From assembly GCF_030409755.1 (NCBI RefSeq), contig NZ_JAUFQE010000002.1, positions 3,534,001-3,598,000 of the forward strand: a stretch of 64,000 nt of DNA. Direction: 5' to 3'. The position numbers were made by a program, and so were the translations under genes. Below are positions 8,498-17,059 of this stretch, piece by piece. A model generated the notes under the pieces. It had not been told where the DNA came from. It ran no database searches and worked only from the letters and a program-made list of their open reading frames with translations. The stretch is from Vibrio lentus. GTDB lineage: Bacteria; Pseudomonadota; Gammaproteobacteria; Enterobacterales; Vibrionaceae. Position 1 is the first letter of the stretch, and every line of letters starts with the position of its first letter.

Positions 8498-9762
8498 TGC
8501 AAGGATTGCTTGATTGGGTAGAAAAACGTCTACCCGCGATGAATGCTTACAAAAAGCACTTATCTGAATACCCAATGCCTAAGAACTTTAACTTTTGGTA
8601 CCTTTTCGGTTCTTTGGCAATGTTGGTCCTGGTTAACCAAATCCTTACGGGTATCTGGTTAACAATGAACTACGTGCCGTCTGGTGAGGGTGCGTTTGCT
8701 TCTGTTGAATACATCATGCGTGATGTGGAATACGGTTGGTTACTGCGTTATATGCACTCGACTGGCGCTTCTGCGTTCTTCGTGGTTATCTACTTGCATA
8801 TGTTCCGTGGTCTAATCTACGGTTCTTACCAAAAACCTCGTGAGCTACTTTGGATCTTTGGTATGTTGATCTTCTTAGTGCTTATGGCTGAAGCTTTCAT
8901 GGGTTACTTACTACCATGGGGTCAAATGTCTTACTGGGGTGCTCAGGTAATCATATCTCTGTTTGGTGCGATCCCTGTAATTGGTGATGACCTAACGCTT
9001 TGGATCCGTGGTGACTACATCATCTCTGGTGCAACGCTGAACCGTTTCTTCGCACTGCACGTTATCGCTCTACCAATTGTACTCTTGCTGCTTATCGTAC
9101 TTCACGTACTAGCGCTGCACGAAGTTGGTTCGAATAACCCTGACGGTATCGAGACTAAGCTTCCTAAAGGTACTATGGGCGACGACTACAAGACTCAGTT
9201 CCCATTCCACAAGGATTACACTAAGAAATACGACATCATCGACTCTATTCCTTTCCACCCATACGGGACGGTGAAAGATATGGTAGGTGTTGCTGGTTTC
9301 CTATTCTTGTTCTGTTACGTGCTGTTCTTTAACCCAGAGATGGGTGGGTACTTCCTTGAGCCGCCTAACTTTGAAGCTGCAAACCCACTGAAAACACCTG
9401 AGCACATCGCTCCAGTTTGGTACTTCACGCCGTTCTACGCGGTACTACGTGCTGTTCCAGATAAGCTACTGGGTGTGGTTGCAATGGGTGCTTCTATTGT
9501 TGTGCTATTCCTGCTGCCATGGTTCGACCGTTGTAAAGTGCGTTCTTACCGTTACCGTAGCAAACTGCATTTGATTAACATCATCCAATTCACAATAAGC
9601 TTTATTGCGCTTGGTGTCCTTGGTGCGCTTCCAGCAACGCCAACATACACATTACTGGCTCAAATTTTTAGCTTAGGTTATTTCATGTTCTTCGTTCTGC
9701 TGTGGTTCTACAGTAAAAATGAAGCGACGAAACCATTACCAGAAAGGGTGACATTCAAATGA
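8497..9762 (+). CDS. petB: Ubiquinol-cytochrome c reductase cytochrome b
   Basis: Membrane core subunit of complex III that binds two b hemes and the quinol and quinone sites. It has 421 residues with about eight transmembrane helices. The heme-ligand histidines are visible in LRYMHSTGASAFFVVIYLHM and in FALHVIALPIVLLLLIVLHV. The Qo-site PEWY-like segment reads APVWYFTPFYAVLRAV; PVWY instead of PEWY is also seen in other gammaproteobacteria. It starts one base inside the petA stop and its end overlaps petC by four bases. Confidence 0.97.
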   Translation: MQGLLDWVEKRLPAMNAYKKHLSEYPMPKNFNFWYLFGSLAMLVLVNQILTGIWLTMNYVPSGEGAFASVEYIMRDVEYGWLLRYMHSTGASAFFVVIYLHMFRGLIYGSYQKPRELLWIFGMLIFLVLMAEAFMGYLLPWGQMSYWGAQVIISLFGAIPVIGDDLTLWIRGDYIISGATLNRFFALHVIALPIVLLLLIVLHVLALHEVGSNNPDGIETKLPKGTMGDDYKTQFPFHKDYTKKYDIIDSIPFHPYGTVKDMVGVAGFLFLFCYVLFFNPEMGGYFLEPPNFEAANPLKTPEHIAPVWYFTPFYAVLRAVPDKLLGVVAMGASIVVLFLLPWFDRCKVRSYRYRSKLHLINIIQFTISFIALGVLGALPATPTYTLLAQIFSLGYFMFFVLLWFYSKNEATKPLPERVTFK

Positions 9763-10496
9763 AAAAGTGGATTGTAATTTTATTTGCTATGTTGCCGTCT
9801 CTAGCGATGGCAGCGGGAGCAGGCGTACCATTAGACAAAGCAAACAATGATTTAACAGACAAAGCTTCATTGCAAAATGGCGCTAAGATGTTCATGAACT
9901 ACTGTTTCGCTTGTCACTCAACGCAGTACCAACGCTATGAACGTGTTGCGAATGATTTAGAGATTCCTTTAGACCTAATGAAGGAAAACCTAATCTTCGA
10001 TCCTGAAGTGAAAATTGGTAGCTTGATGGTTAACGCTATGCCTTCTGACCAAGCAGCTAGCTGGTTTGGTGCTCCACCACCAGATCTAACATTGGTTGCT
10101 CGTGTTCGTGGCGCAGATTGGCTATACACGTACCTTCGTACTTTCTATGAAGATCCGTCTCGTCCATTTGGTGTGAACAACATTGTTTTCCCAAGTGTTG
10201 GTATGCCGCATGTTCTGGAAGAGCTACAAGGTATTCCAACGCCAATCTACGATACTCACATGGTAGATGGTGAGGAAGTTAAGGTTGTTGTTGGTACTGA
10301 AACTGACGGTTCTGGTGAATTGAGCACTGGTGAGTATGACAACGCGGTTCGCGATCTTGTTAACTTCCTAGTTTACTCGGGTGACCCAGTACAGCTTGAA
10401 CGCCATGCTATGGGTTGGTGGGTAATGGCCTTCTTAGTAATCTTCACTATCATTGTGATTTTACTGAAGAAAGAGTATTGGCGTGATGTGCACTAA
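9759..10496 (+). CDS. petC: Ubiquinol-cytochrome c reductase cytochrome c1
   Basis: Periplasmic heme protein of complex III that passes electrons to soluble cytochrome c. A signal peptide (residues 1-18, ending AMA) precedes the heme site CFACH (49-53). A C-terminal anchor (about 218-241, GWWVMAFLVIFTIIVILL) follows. It has 245 residues. The ATG overlaps the end of petB by four bases (ATGA). A strong terminator follows 43 bp downstream. Confidence 0.97.
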   Translation: MKKWIVILFAMLPSLAMAAGAGVPLDKANNDLTDKASLQNGAKMFMNYCFACHSTQYQRYERVANDLEIPLDLMKENLIFDPEVKIGSLMVNAMPSDQAASWFGAPPPDLTLVARVRGADWLYTYLRTFYEDPSRPFGVNNIVFPSVGMPHVLEELQGIPTPIYDTHMVDGEEVKVVVGTETDGSGELSTGEYDNAVRDLVNFLVYSGDPVQLERHAMGWWVMAFLVIFTIIVILLKKEYWRDVH

Positions 10497-10539
10497 TTGT
10501 GCTATAATACCGTGCTAATTCCCAAATTATGTTAATGTT

Positions 10540-10570
10540 CAATGGAGGCTTTAGGCCTCCATTGTTTTTA
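10540..10570 (+). terminator. Rho-independent terminator of petABC
   Basis: Perfect 10-bp stem CAATGGAGGC / GCCTCCATTG, 5-nt loop, then five T. It ends about 25 bp before sspA; a TATAAT at 10503-10508 upstream lacks a good -35. Confidence 0.9.
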
Positions 10571-10593
10571 TTTAAAGTGTACTGGAGGGCTCC

Positions 10594-11229
10594 ATGGCTG
10601 TAGCTGCCAATAAACGTTCTGTAATGACTCTTTTCTCAAGTGCTTCTGATATGTATAGCCATCAGGTGCGCATTGTTCTTGCTGAAAAAGGCGTAAGTGT
10701 TGAAGTTGAGTTAGTAGATGAAAAAAATCTACCAGCAGAGCTTGTTGAACTGAACCCGTACAAATCAGTACCTACCCTTGTTGATCGTGAGCTTGCTCTA
10801 TATGACTCAAAGATCATCATGGAATATCTAGATGAGCGTTTCCCTCATCCACCATTGATGCCTGTTTACCCGGTTGCACGTGGTAATAGCCGTCTAATGA
10901 TGTACCGCATTGAGCGCAACTGGTATTCAGTTGCAGAGAAGATCGTTAAAGGCAACGCTGAAGAATCAGAAGCTGCTCGCGTTAAACTGCGCAACGACCT
11001 ACTGACTCTTGCTCCTATCTTCGCTGAGTATGAATACTTCATGAGCGAAGAGTTTAGCCTAATTGATTGCTACCTTGCTCCGCTATTATGGCGTTTACCT
11101 GAGCTTGGTATCGAACTGATTGGTCCTGGTTCTAAAGAGCTTAAGATTTACATGAACCGCGTATTTGAACGTGATTCATTCCTAGCTTCTCTAACAGAAG
11201 CTGAACGTGAGATGCGACTCGTTCGCTAA
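10594..11229 (+). CDS. sspA: Stringent starvation protein A
   Basis: An RNA-polymerase-associated protein with a glutathione-S-transferase fold but no expected GST activity. In Escherichia coli it helps stress and acid-tolerance responses and lowers H-NS. The thioredoxin-like N-terminal half has SDMYSHQVRIVLAEKGV and the cis-proline segment KSVPTLVDRELALYDSKII; a helical half follows. It has 211 residues. The start follows CTGGAGGGCTCC. sspB begins 4 bp after the stop, the usual sspAB operon. Confidence 0.95.
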   Translation: MAVAANKRSVMTLFSSASDMYSHQVRIVLAEKGVSVEVELVDEKNLPAELVELNPYKSVPTLVDRELALYDSKIIMEYLDERFPHPPLMPVYPVARGNSRLMMYRIERNWYSVAEKIVKGNAEESEAARVKLRNDLLTLAPIFAEYEYFMSEEFSLIDCYLAPLLWRLPELGIELIGPGSKELKIYMNRVFERDSFLASLTEAEREMRLVR

Positions 11230-11233
11230 GCGT

Positions 11234-11728
11234 ATGGATATTTCTAATATGACACCACGCCGACCATACATGCTCCGTGCGTTCTATGATTGGTTGGTTG
11301 ATAACGAACTAACGCCACATCTTGTTGTTGAAGCAACACTACCGGGTGTGCGAGTTCCAGAAGAGTTTGTTCAAGATGGTCAGATCATTCTGAACATCGC
11401 GCCTCGTGCGGTTGGGCAACTTGAACTGAGTAACGAAGCTGTTACGTTCAGTGCTCGCTTTAGCGGACGTCCACACTCAGTGATCGTTCCTCTCTATGCA
11501 GTACAAGCGATTTATGCTCGTGAGAATGGTGCTGGTACCATGTTTGAACCTGAAGAGGCATACATGGACGCGTTTGAAGAAGGGATTGAAGAAACTCCTT
11601 TTGAAGAACCAGAAAAAGGCCCGTCTTTGAGTGTAGCAACGGCAGACGTTGATGCGGAAGAGCCTGACTCAGATCCTGAGCCACCTCGCCCAGCAAAAGG
11701 TCGACCAAGCCTTCGTGTTATCAAATAG
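11234..11728 (+). CDS. sspB: ClpXP adaptor / stringent starvation protein B
   Basis: SspB binds ssrA tags and delivers stalled-ribosome products to ClpXP. The ATG at 11234 (MDISNMTPRRPYMLRAFYDW) is preferred over an upstream in-frame ATG inside sspA, because it matches the family start. The product has 164 residues. The N-terminal domain (to about residue 112) binds the tag. An acidic, proline-rich linker (EEPDSDPEPPRP) leads to the C-terminal ClpX-docking peptide, RPSLRVIK. All functional parts are present. A terminator follows. Confidence 0.95.
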   Translation: MDISNMTPRRPYMLRAFYDWLVDNELTPHLVVEATLPGVRVPEEFVQDGQIILNIAPRAVGQLELSNEAVTFSARFSGRPHSVIVPLYAVQAIYARENGAGTMFEPEEAYMDAFEEGIEETPFEEPEKGPSLSVATADVDAEEPDSDPEPPRPAKGRPSLRVIK

Positions 11729-11754
11729 CGTTATTTTTTAAATAACTCCAAATA

Positions 11755-11786
11755 TAAAAAAAGCAGCGATTTATCGCTGCTTTTTC
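11755..11786 (+). terminator. Rho-independent terminator of sspAB
   Basis: AAAAAGCAGCGA / TCGCTGCTTTTT with a short loop and a T run. The flanking A run means it could work on both strands, but dolP ends about 85 bp away. Confidence 0.88.
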
Positions 11787-11869
11787 TTTTTGTGCTTTCT
11801 GATTTTTACTCGCCTGATTCATTTCGTTAGGCTAAGTCAGCTCAGCTAACTAAGTCCGTTAAGTGAATG

Positions 11870-12475
11870 TTAGTTTACCGAAGCGTCTTCTTCACCATAT
11901 TCGAATGCTCGAATTACCTGCTTTACGCCTGAAACATTACGGGCAACTTCTGTCGCGATATCGGCATGCTCTCGAGATACTAACCCAAGTAAAAATACCT
12001 CTGAATCTTCAGTGATGACTTTAACCTTGATACCGTTGAGATCAGCGTTTGCTAGAAGAGCTGATTTCACTTTAGTGGTGATCCAGCTGTCGTTACTAAT
12101 AGCACTGATGGTTAATGGCTCTTTTACTCGCACCTGATTATGGATGCTTTCTACGCCTGCCACGTCTTTGGCTTGGTTTTCAAACGCGCGACGTTCTGAG
12201 TCAGTGGTCGCTTGTCCCATCAATACAACCGAACCTCGGTAAGAGCTGGCAGTGATGCGAACGTTGCCACGGTATGGCTGTTTGTTGGTGATGGCTGCGA
12301 CTTCAAATTCAATATTGTTGTCGTTCCAAATTTCTATGGTGGTTCGTGTGTCGGTGACTAAGTTCGCTGTGGTTGCTGCACCAGCAATGAAAATGCCAGC
12401 ACAACCAGACAGGGAAAGTGTAAGTAGCGAAACACTAATCAGCTTAAACAGCGTCATAGAGGTTAATGATTTCAT
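11870..12475 (-). CDS. dolP: Outer-membrane BON-domain lipoprotein DolP (YraP)
   Basis: A lipoprotein that in Escherichia coli supports BAM function and outer-membrane integrity at division sites. Lipobox LSGC gives a lipidated C25 after a hydrophobic signal. Two BON domains follow: about residues 45-115 and 120-195 (SWITTKVKSALLANADLNGI begins the second). Its 201 residues fit the family. In Escherichia coli yraP belongs to the sigma-E regulon, which is relevant because degS is broken in this window. It is the last gene of the lpoA-yraN-diaA-dolP set, 16 bp after diaA. Confidence 0.93.
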   Translation of the reverse strand: MKSLTSMTLFKLISVSLLTLSLSGCAGIFIAGAATTANLVTDTRTTIEIWNDNNIEFEVAAITNKQPYRGNVRITASSYRGSVVLMGQATTDSERRAFENQAKDVAGVESIHNQVRVKEPLTISAISNDSWITTKVKSALLANADLNGIKVKVITEDSEVFLLGLVSREHADIATEVARNVSGVKQVIRAFEYGEEDASVN

Positions 12476-12491
12476 TGTGATGCTCCGTCTA

Positions 12492-13082
12492 TCACTCTTC
12501 GTGAGCAGGGAAGAGTACTTGATCGATTAGGTCACATAGGCAGTGCAGTGTCACCATGTGAACTTCGTGAATGCGCGCTGTACGGTGTGAAGGGATACGA
12601 ATTTCTACATCATGTTCGCCAAGCAAACCTGCCATTTCACCACCGTCTTTACCAGTGAAGGCAATGATAGTCATATCACGTGTTACCGCTGCTTCCATCG
12701 CTTTGATGATGTTCTTGCTGTTACCGCTAGTAGAGATCGCGAGCAGGATATCACCAGTTTGACCAAACGCGCGCACTTGCTTAGAGAAGATCTCTTCGTA
12801 GTGGTAGTCGTTTGCTACGGCAGTTAGTGTGGTGTTATCAGCCATAAGCGCCATTGCTGGTAGGCTAGGGCGTTCTGTTTCAAAGCGATTAAGTAGGCAC
12901 GATACAAATTGCTGAGCATTCGACGCCGAACCACCATTACCACAACAAAGGATTTTGTTTCCGTTGAGCAGGGTCGCCACCATTGCTTGTGCGGCATGCG
13001 TGATTGCGTCAGGCAGTGCTTCTGCTGCTGCAATTTGGATTTGAATACTTTCTGTAAAACTTTCTTTAATGCTGTCTAGCAT
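12492..13082 (-). CDS. diaA: DnaA initiator-associating protein DiaA (SIS domain)
   Basis: DiaA binds DnaA and promotes ordered assembly at oriC. The protein has 196 residues and one SIS domain, with the sugar-phosphate-binding segments [16 protein letters not shown] and [14 protein letters not shown]. It resembles GmhA (phosphoheptose isomerase), but its place between yraN and dolP is the diaA position and the N-terminus ([20 protein letters not shown]) fits DiaA. It starts 2 bp after yraN. Confidence 0.92.
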   Translation of the reverse strand: MLDSIKESFTESIQIQIAAAEALPDAITHAAQAMVATLLNGNKILCCGNGGSASNAQQFVSCLLNRFETERPSLPAMALMADNTTLTAVANDYHYEEIFSKQVRAFGQTGDILLAISTSGNSKNIIKAMEAAVTRDMTIIAFTGKDGGEMAGLLGEHDVEIRIPSHRTARIHEVHMVTLHCLCDLIDQVLFPAHEE

Positions 13083-13084
13083 GT

Positions 13085-13483
13085 TTATCCTTGGGTAATG
13101 GCGTTTTTAATCCAGTCAATATCGTCATTCGGCCCTTCAATGGCAACAATATCAAACCTAAAATCTGTAGAGTGTACTGACAAACCTTGCTGCATAAGCC
13201 AAACATTGGCTGTCTTTAATAGCTTTTGTGACTTCTTTGCTGTCACCATTTCAGCGGCATGTCCGTAGCGTGTTTGCTTGCGGTATTTTACCTCAGCAAA
13301 CACAACCGTATTGTTATGGCGCATTATAAGATCAATTTCGCCACACTTTGCTATGAAGTTTTGTTCAATTAACGATAAACCGTGGCGAACTAAATAATTC
13401 TTTGCCACGGCCTCGTATTTATCACCCACTTGTTTGTGGGTGATTGTTGGTTTAGAGAGAAACTGACGGCTAAAAAGCCCCAT
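13085..13483 (-). CDS. yraN: UPF0102 family putative endonuclease YraN
   Basis: A small protein of the UPF0102 family with a PD-(D/E)XK nuclease-like core. The visible motif is [21 protein letters not shown], which contains the E...D...ExK arrangement. Its biological role is not established. The ATG at 13483 (MGLFSRQF) is preferred to a GTG seven codons upstream at 13504; both overlap the end of lpoA, so the two genes are coupled. The product has about 132 residues. Confidence 0.88.
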   Translation of the reverse strand: MGLFSRQFLSKPTITHKQVGDKYEAVAKNYLVRHGLSLIEQNFIAKCGEIDLIMRHNNTVVFAEVKYRKQTRYGHAAEMVTAKKSQKLLKTANVWLMQQGLSVHSTDFRFDIVAIEGPNDDIDWIKNAITQG

Positions 13484-15287
13484 GCTCTGCCCAGCTGATT
13501 TCACGTTGTACGATGCAATTATTGTCGATAGTCAACACACCGGTTTCACCTGGAATACTGTAACCTTGAACGGCTTTCATCTGTGGAAGCGCATCCATTA
13601 GGTAATAAGCATCCATTCCTAACGCTTGTAGACGTTTTTGGCCATTTGAATGTGCAGGCCACAGGTCGTTTAGCTCTTTGTTCAGCTCGTTCTTGTTCTC
13701 AACCAATAGTGGGATATCGCTGTAGAACACTCCCGTTAGATCTTCGTACTGCTTATCACCGCTGTTGCTGCGTGAGTTTGAGAACAAGGCTGGTTGGTCA
13801 GCATCTGGATTAATCGCGACTTCAATGAAAGGCTTGATCAACGTGAGCTCTGAGTTCTTAGCCACAATATAGACAGAGTCGATATCACGACGGCTACGTG
13901 GCTCAGTTTCTAGATCCAGATTAAGGAGGCCATCCATTTGAGCGATACGCTGTTGGCTCTCTTGCAAGCCGAATACCTGATTCACATTACGTTGCAGTTG
14001 GCGTTTATCAGAGAACAAGCTGATAGCAACATCGTTGCTGCTGTATTTTTTCCACTCTTCTTTAAACGCTTGCTCAACACGCTCACCTAAACGTCCTCTT
14101 GGCGCAAGGATAAGCGGGTACTTGTAGCCTTGAGCAAAAAGATGTTTCGCTGCTTGAGCGACTTCTTGTTCTGGTGATAGAGCGAGGTAGCAGATATTAG
14201 TATCAGTTTCTAGTTGCGCTGGAATGTTCAGAGCTAACGCAGGAATCGAGTTCTCGTGATTTTTCTGCGCTTGTTGAAGCTTGGTGATGTTGCTCTTAAT
14301 CAGCGGACCAACAATGAAGTCAACGTTGTTTTCTTCCAGTGTTGCTTTAATTTCAGCGGCACTTTGTACGTTGGTGTCCATGACAGTCAGCGTTGCATCT
14401 TCTTCGCGCTCTTTATCATTCATCATTGCAAAGATAAAACCGTCACGAACGAGCTGAGCTTGCTTGCCGTACTTACCTGTTAAAGGCAGTAATAAAGCGG
14501 TGCTGGTCGGCTTGCTGATTTCTAACGCTAATATGTCGGTGATCGCTTGAGGTGTATAAAGCGCTGCTGGGTGACGAGGGTTCTCAGCTAACCAGTCAGA
14601 TAGTGTTTTTTGTAGGTCTGGAAGGTTTGAGTTGAGCGTCTTCATGTAAATAGACAGCTGTAACCAGCCCGCTAAAACGTCTTCGGTAGGAGATGTTTTA
14701 AGCTCTAGAATCTCATATTGAGAATAGCTGTTCATATTCTGCCAAATACGCTCAGCCGTTTGCTGTTGGATTTCTTCATCAGTATCTGCGTATTCTGAAT
14801 AAAGCACTAACTCACGGCTCGCTTCGAAATACTCTTTCTTCATCTCAGAAATGTTAGCGCGTAGCTCGTGATAATCTTTCCATTGCTCGTTAGGCAGTTT
14901 CCACCACGGCTGGAAATTCAGTTGGCTATAGGCTTGATCTGGTTGTGAGTTATTTACTAATAACTGCGCACGAGCCAGTTGCCATTCTGCTTGTTGTACT
15001 TCACTAAGCTCTTGCTTTGCTAACCGTTTGATCAGCAAAGTCGCTTGATCGGTTTTGCCAGCCTGCACAGAGGCTTTCAGTGCCATGATTAGCCAATCGT
15101 TTTGCAGGCTTCCTTTGCTGCTATCCGCTTGCATCATGTAACTTTCAGTTGATTGCGCTGGATCTAGTGTAATATCAACACGCGTTGGTGCTTGAGGGCC
15201 TGAAGAACACGCCGCCAACGTAATTGCTAATGCAATTGGAGTGAGTAAGCGTGGTACACTGAGTCTCTTATGGTTCATCGTTGCCAT
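13470..15287 (-). CDS. lpoA: Penicillin-binding protein activator LpoA
   Basis: An outer-membrane lipoprotein that reaches through the periplasm to activate PBP1A. A signal sequence ends in the lipobox LAAC (C27). The N-terminal half is TPR-like helical (residues 50-240). The C-terminal half resembles a periplasmic binding protein (TALLLPLTGKYGKQAQLVRDGF begins it). It has about 605 residues. Two ATGs lie near the start (15287 and 15278) and neither has a strong ribosome-binding site. It heads the minus-strand operon and diverges from rsmI across 61 bp. In E. coli lpoA (yraM) sits between yraL (rsmI) and yraN in the same way. Confidence 0.94.
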   Translation of the reverse strand: MATMNHKRLSVPRLLTPIALAITLAACSSGPQAPTRVDITLDPAQSTESYMMQADSSKGSLQNDWLIMALKASVQAGKTDQATLLIKRLAKQELSEVQQAEWQLARAQLLVNNSQPDQAYSQLNFQPWWKLPNEQWKDYHELRANISEMKKEYFEASRELVLYSEYADTDEEIQQQTAERIWQNMNSYSQYEILELKTSPTEDVLAGWLQLSIYMKTLNSNLPDLQKTLSDWLAENPRHPAALYTPQAITDILALEISKPTSTALLLPLTGKYGKQAQLVRDGFIFAMMNDKEREEDATLTVMDTNVQSAAEIKATLEENNVDFIVGPLIKSNITKLQQAQKNHENSIPALALNIPAQLETDTNICYLALSPEQEVAQAAKHLFAQGYKYPLILAPRGRLGERVEQAFKEEWKKYSSNDVAISLFSDKRQLQRNVNQVFGLQESQQRIAQMDGLLNLDLETEPRSRRDIDSVYIVAKNSELTLIKPFIEVAINPDADQPALFSNSRSNSGDKQYEDLTGVFYSDIPLLVENKNELNKELNDLWPAHSNGQKRLQALGMDAYYLMDALPQMKAVQGYSIPGETGVLTIDNNCIVQREISWAEHGAF

Positions 15288-15348
15288 GAGTTCTTTAAAT
15301 TCCGTATCAATTTGTATCTATATTAATCGTTGAAGTGATGGTAAACAA

Positions 15349-16215
15349 ATGACAGATAACAAAACCTTGCTCACAGAGAGCCCAACTCTCTATATTGTGC
15401 CAACCCCAATCGGAAATTTGGGAGATATCACTCAAAGAGCAATTGAAATTTTATCAAGTGTCGATGTTATTGCAGCTGAAGACACACGCCACACGGGTAA
15501 GCTGCTTGCTCACTTCAATATATCCACCAGAACGTTCGCTTTACATGATCATAATGAACAAACTAAAGCGCAAGTTCTAGTCGAAAGGTTATTAGAAGGT
15601 CAGTCTATCGCATTAGTCTCTGATGCGGGTACTCCTTTAATCAGTGACCCAGGTTACCATCTTGTATCACAATGTCGTCAAGCGGGTGTGAGAGTTGTGC
15701 CACTTCCTGGTGCTTGTGCTGTGATTACCGCACTTAGTGCGTCTGGTTTGCCGTCTGATCGTTTCAGCTTTGAAGGCTTCTTACCGCCAAAGAGCAAAGG
15801 TCGTAAAGACAAGTTCTTAGAGATCGCAAAAGCAGAGCGCACGTGTATCTTCTACGAATCTCCGCACCGTATTACTGATTCTCTACAAGACATGCTAGAG
15901 ATCTTAGGCCCAGACCGTGAGGTTGTGTTGGCGCGTGAGCTGACTAAAACATTCGAAACCATTCAAGGGTTGCCACTCGGTGAGCTTATTGAGTGGATTG
16001 AAGAAGATTCGAACCGTAAGCGCGGTGAGATGGTGCTGCTGATTCATGGTCATCGTGAGGAAGCGAGCACAGAGCTGCCAGACGAAGCAACTCGCACGCT
16101 GGGTATTCTAACCAAAGAGCTGCCCCTTAAAAAAGCAGCAGCGATGACAGCAGAAATCTACAACCTGAAAAAGAACGCTTTATACAAATGGGGCTTAGAG
16201 CATCTAGACAACTAG
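15349..16215 (+). CDS. rsmI: 16S rRNA (cytidine1402-2'-O)-methyltransferase RsmI
   Basis: A tetrapyrrole-methylase-fold enzyme that uses S-adenosylmethionine to methylate C1402 in the decoding centre. RsmH, encoded about 0.85 kb downstream, makes the N4 methylation on the same nucleotide. Motifs are [40 protein letters not shown] and FYESPHRI. It has 288 residues, full length. It diverges from lpoA. Unlike in Escherichia coli, rnpB and the dcw cluster follow directly. Confidence 0.96.
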   Translation: MTDNKTLLTESPTLYIVPTPIGNLGDITQRAIEILSSVDVIAAEDTRHTGKLLAHFNISTRTFALHDHNEQTKAQVLVERLLEGQSIALVSDAGTPLISDPGYHLVSQCRQAGVRVVPLPGACAVITALSASGLPSDRFSFEGFLPPKSKGRKDKFLEIAKAERTCIFYESPHRITDSLQDMLEILGPDREVVLARELTKTFETIQGLPLGELIEWIEEDSNRKRGEMVLLIHGHREEASTELPDEATRTLGILTKELPLKKAAAMTAEIYNLKKNALYKWGLEHLDN

Positions 16216-16354
16216 AGGTCGCTTTATAGAGTAGCTAACTTGTATTGAAAAGCTTGTGAGGAGTGAGGGTAATACCGTCGCTCCTTTTTTTGTGCCCGGA
16301 TTGTGTGAAATTCGTGCACTTGCTTAATGGTTTGCAGCATATTTGTGATCTCGC

Positions 16355-16383
16355 TAGACACTGCACACTAATCTCTATACAAT
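16355..16383 (+). promoter_or_regulatory. Promoter of rnpB
   Basis: TAGACA (16355-16360), 17 bp, then TACAAT (16378-16383). It lies just upstream of the predicted RNA 5' end near 16392, with a GC-rich discriminator. Confidence 0.7.
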
Positions 16384-16390
16384 CCGCCCT

Positions 16391-16831
16391 CGGAGTTGAA
16401 CGGGTAATCGCTGCTTTGCTGATGTCCTTCGGGAGACTGACGTTGAGGTCCTTCGGGAAACTGACGTTGAAGTCCTTCGGGAGACTGGTAGAGGGGAGGA
16501 ACGTCCGGGCTCCATAGAGCAGGGTGCCAGATAACGTCTGGGGGGCGCGAGCCCACGACAAGTGCAGCAGAGAGAAGACCGCCGATGGCCTCATTTCTTC
16601 GGAAGAGGCACAGGTAAGGCTGAAAGGGTGCGGTAAGAGCGCACCGTGCGGCTGGCAACAGTTCGTAGCAAGGTAAACTCCACCCGGAGCAAGATCAAAT
16701 AGGCCCTCGCATTGCGCTGCTCGCGTATGGGGGCGGGTAGATTGCTTGAGCCTGTGAGCGATTGCAGGCCTAGACGAATGGTTACCGCCGCGCAAGCGGA
16801 ACAGAACCCGGCGTATGTGTCAACTCCACCT
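16391..16831 (+). ncRNA. rnpB: RNase P RNA (M1 RNA), class A
   Basis: Catalytic RNA that removes the 5' leaders of tRNA precursors, acting with RnpA. Conserved blocks are visible in order: GAGGGGAGGAACGTCCGGGC, CAGGGTGCCAGATAACGTC, and near the end ACAGAACCCGGC. The ends pair as P1: GGAGTTGA (16392-16399) with TCAACTCC near 16820-16827. At about 440 nt it is some 60 nt longer than the Escherichia coli RNA of 377 nt. Most of the excess is between P1 and the GAGGGGAGG block, where three 24-nt units occupy the position of one P3 tip. A terminator follows. Open frames on both strands here are not genes. Confidence 0.95.
16424..16486 (+). repeat. 24-nt tandem repeat inside rnpB (P3 region), about 2.6 copies
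   Basis: The unit GTCCTTCGGGARACT recurs at 16424, 16448 and 16472, exactly 24 bases apart, with GACGTTGAR spacers between copies. Each copy carries a UUCG-type tip (UCC-UUCG-GGA). The third copy joins the canonical P3 descending strand. Two extra units (48 nt) account for most of the excess length relative to Escherichia coli rnpB. Confidence 0.9.
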
Positions 16832-16839
16832 ATATAAAG

Positions 16840-16876
16840 AACCCATCATTACTTAACAGTAGTGATGGGTTTTTTG
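16840..16876 (+). terminator. Rho-independent terminator of rnpB
   Basis: ACCCATCATTACT / AGTAGTGATGGGT stem with one G-U, a 4-nt loop and six T. It starts just after the RNA 3' end. Confidence 0.92.
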
Positions 16877-16933
16877 CTTTATATTGACGTAAATTATTTA
16901 GATTTCCTTAGAATCCTTCACCCTGATATAAGC

Positions 16934-16962
16934 TTGGGTCAAAAATTCCCAAAGCCTATACA
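16934..16962 (+). promoter_or_regulatory. Promoter of the dcw cluster (upstream of rsmH)
   Basis: TTGGGT (16934-16939), 17 bp, then TATACA (16957-16962). An imperfect inverted repeat GCTTGGG / CCCAAAGC spans the -35 and the spacer. MraZ usually controls this position by binding repeats of TGGG(A/T), but no mraZ lies between rnpB and rsmH. Confidence 0.6.
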
Positions 16963-17059
16963 CAATATGGTGGAGATACGGCGTGAAATCAGTACACTAA
17001 AACGTTAATAGAACAAATTATTGCCTAACTAACGGCTCAATCCACTCACTGAGAAGACT

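Noticed and set aside
10503..10508. TATAAT as a promoter for sspA
   Set aside because: No acceptable -35 at 16-18 bp and the petABC terminator lies between it and sspA.
16424..16486. Possible short CRISPR-like array from regularly spaced repeats
   Set aside because: The period is 24 nt with near-identical spacers and the repeats lie inside the RNase P RNA; no cas genes nearby.
16235..16795. Open frames of 84 to 186 codons on both strands over the rnpB locus
   Set aside because: They are produced by the GC-rich structured RNA and its 24-nt repeats; no ribosome-binding sites or family resemblance.
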